Positions 5,082 through 5,444 of a stretch of DNA of 5,444 nt are shown one piece after another; the stretch's first letter is position 1; every line of letters begins with the position of its first letter. A model generated the notes under the pieces. It did no database searches. It saw only the letters and a program-made list of their open reading frames with translations, and was not told the origin of the DNA. Both the position numbers and the translations under genes were made by a program. This DNA is from Planctomycetes bacterium SM23_32 (lineage in GTDB: Bacteria > Planctomycetota > Brocadiia > SM23-32), in NCBI GenBank assembly GCA_001303885.1, contig LJUE01000184.1, positions 1-5,444 of the forward strand, in the 5' to 3' direction.

Positions 5082-5444
5082 ATGCCTCAGCACGCCGGGG
5101 ACAGATTGCCTGCGTGGCGCCGCCACCTGGGGGAAGCCGTTCTGGGCGTGGCGTTTGCGGGGGTGCTCGGCCTTCCCTTCGTGCTGCGCCCCCGGCACGA
5201 GCAGGCAGTTGCCGGCGAAGCGTCGAGGCAGCTCCCCGAGAGGGCGCTGGCCGTCCTGTCCGTGCACTCCGAGACGATCCGCCGCGAGTTCGAGCGCGCC
5301 TTCTCCAGGTGGACGGCCCCCACGCACGGCTACGCGGTCCGCGTGGACTGGCTGGACGTGGGCGGCACCACGCAGGCCGTGCGCTACGTCGAGGACCAGT
5401 TCGAGCGCAACCCGGAGGGCATCGGTGTGGACCTGTTCTTCGGG
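5082..5444 (+). CDS. ABC transporter solute-binding protein, N-terminal part
   Basis: The frame is open from ATG at 5082 through the right edge (121 codons). Residues 1-15 are basic (Arg8, Arg13, Arg14) and 18-35 hydrophobic (EAVLGVAFAGVLGLPFVL), a signal sequence or N-terminal anchor. No Cys follows, so it is not a typical lipoprotein. Residues 55-121 start with a beta-strand (ALAVLSVHSE), then helix IRREFERAFSRW, strand YAVRVDWLDVGGTTQAVRYV and the end GIGVDLFFG. This order, and the VDW-x-D-x-GGT and D-x-FFG elements, resemble the first lobe of iron(III)- or polyamine-type periplasmic binding proteins, which deliver a ligand to an ABC permease. The substrate cannot be read from this fragment, and the permease and ATPase genes, if linked, would lie to the right. 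A weak GGGG lies about 10 bases before the ATG; a TTG at 5106 is a possible alternative start but would remove part of the basic n-region. Confidence 0.85.
   Translation, partial: MPQHAGDRLPAWRRHLGEAVLGVAFAGVLGLPFVLRPRHEQAVAGEASRQLPERALAVLSVHSETIRREFERAFSRWTAPTHGYAVRVDWLDVGGTTQAVRYVEDQFERNPEGIGVDLFFG

Overview
The window is GC-rich throughout and protein-dense. It holds four recognisable genes, of which two run off the window ends. Three lie on the minus strand (a large secreted glycosidase-like protein, a HIT-family protein and a large EF-hand membrane protein). One lies divergently on the plus strand (an ABC-type solute-binding protein). The high GC, the GH123/DUF4091-like protein, the EF-hand/transmembrane protein and the style of the solute-binding protein suggest an environmental bacterium of the Planctomycetota or a neighbouring phylum. 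That is inference from general resemblance, not a database result. No RNA genes, insertion sequences, CRISPR arrays or phage genes were seen, so the region looks chromosomal.

Layout. Positions 1-2093 (minus): N-terminal 697 codons of an exported multi-domain protein whose C-terminus lies outside the window. It has a signal peptide, a mutarotase-like beta-sandwich, a second beta region, and the start of a barrel resembling GH123/DUF4091 proteins. The catalytic Asp-Glu pair of that family appears to be replaced. Positions 2149-2559 (minus): a complete, textbook HIT (histidine triad) protein with its own -10 box and a strong ribosome binding site; it may be co-transcribed with the glycosidase-like gene 55 bases downstream. 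Positions 2709-4871 (minus): a 720-residue protein with one canonical and two degenerate EF-hand loops, a helical linker and three C-terminal membrane segments. The best start is an ATG at 4871, not the longer TTG frame from 4889. Positions 5082-5444 (plus): first 121 codons of a periplasmic-type solute-binding protein.

The 210-base gap 4872-5081 between the divergent genes is the main regulatory region. It holds a near-consensus sigma-70-type promoter for the EF-hand gene and a weaker candidate promoter for the solute-binding gene. The leader of the solute-binding gene contains a tight G-quadruplex motif and one GCCCCGCC block that can pair with either of two GGCGGGGC copies; the second copy overlaps the only purine-rich ribosome binding site. 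This could be a switchable leader, but it is unproven.

The genes do not form an obvious single pathway. The glycosidase-like protein and solute-binding protein both fit polymer or nutrient handling outside the cytoplasm, HIT proteins are general nucleotide-handling enzymes, and the EF-hand membrane protein has no function I can assign.
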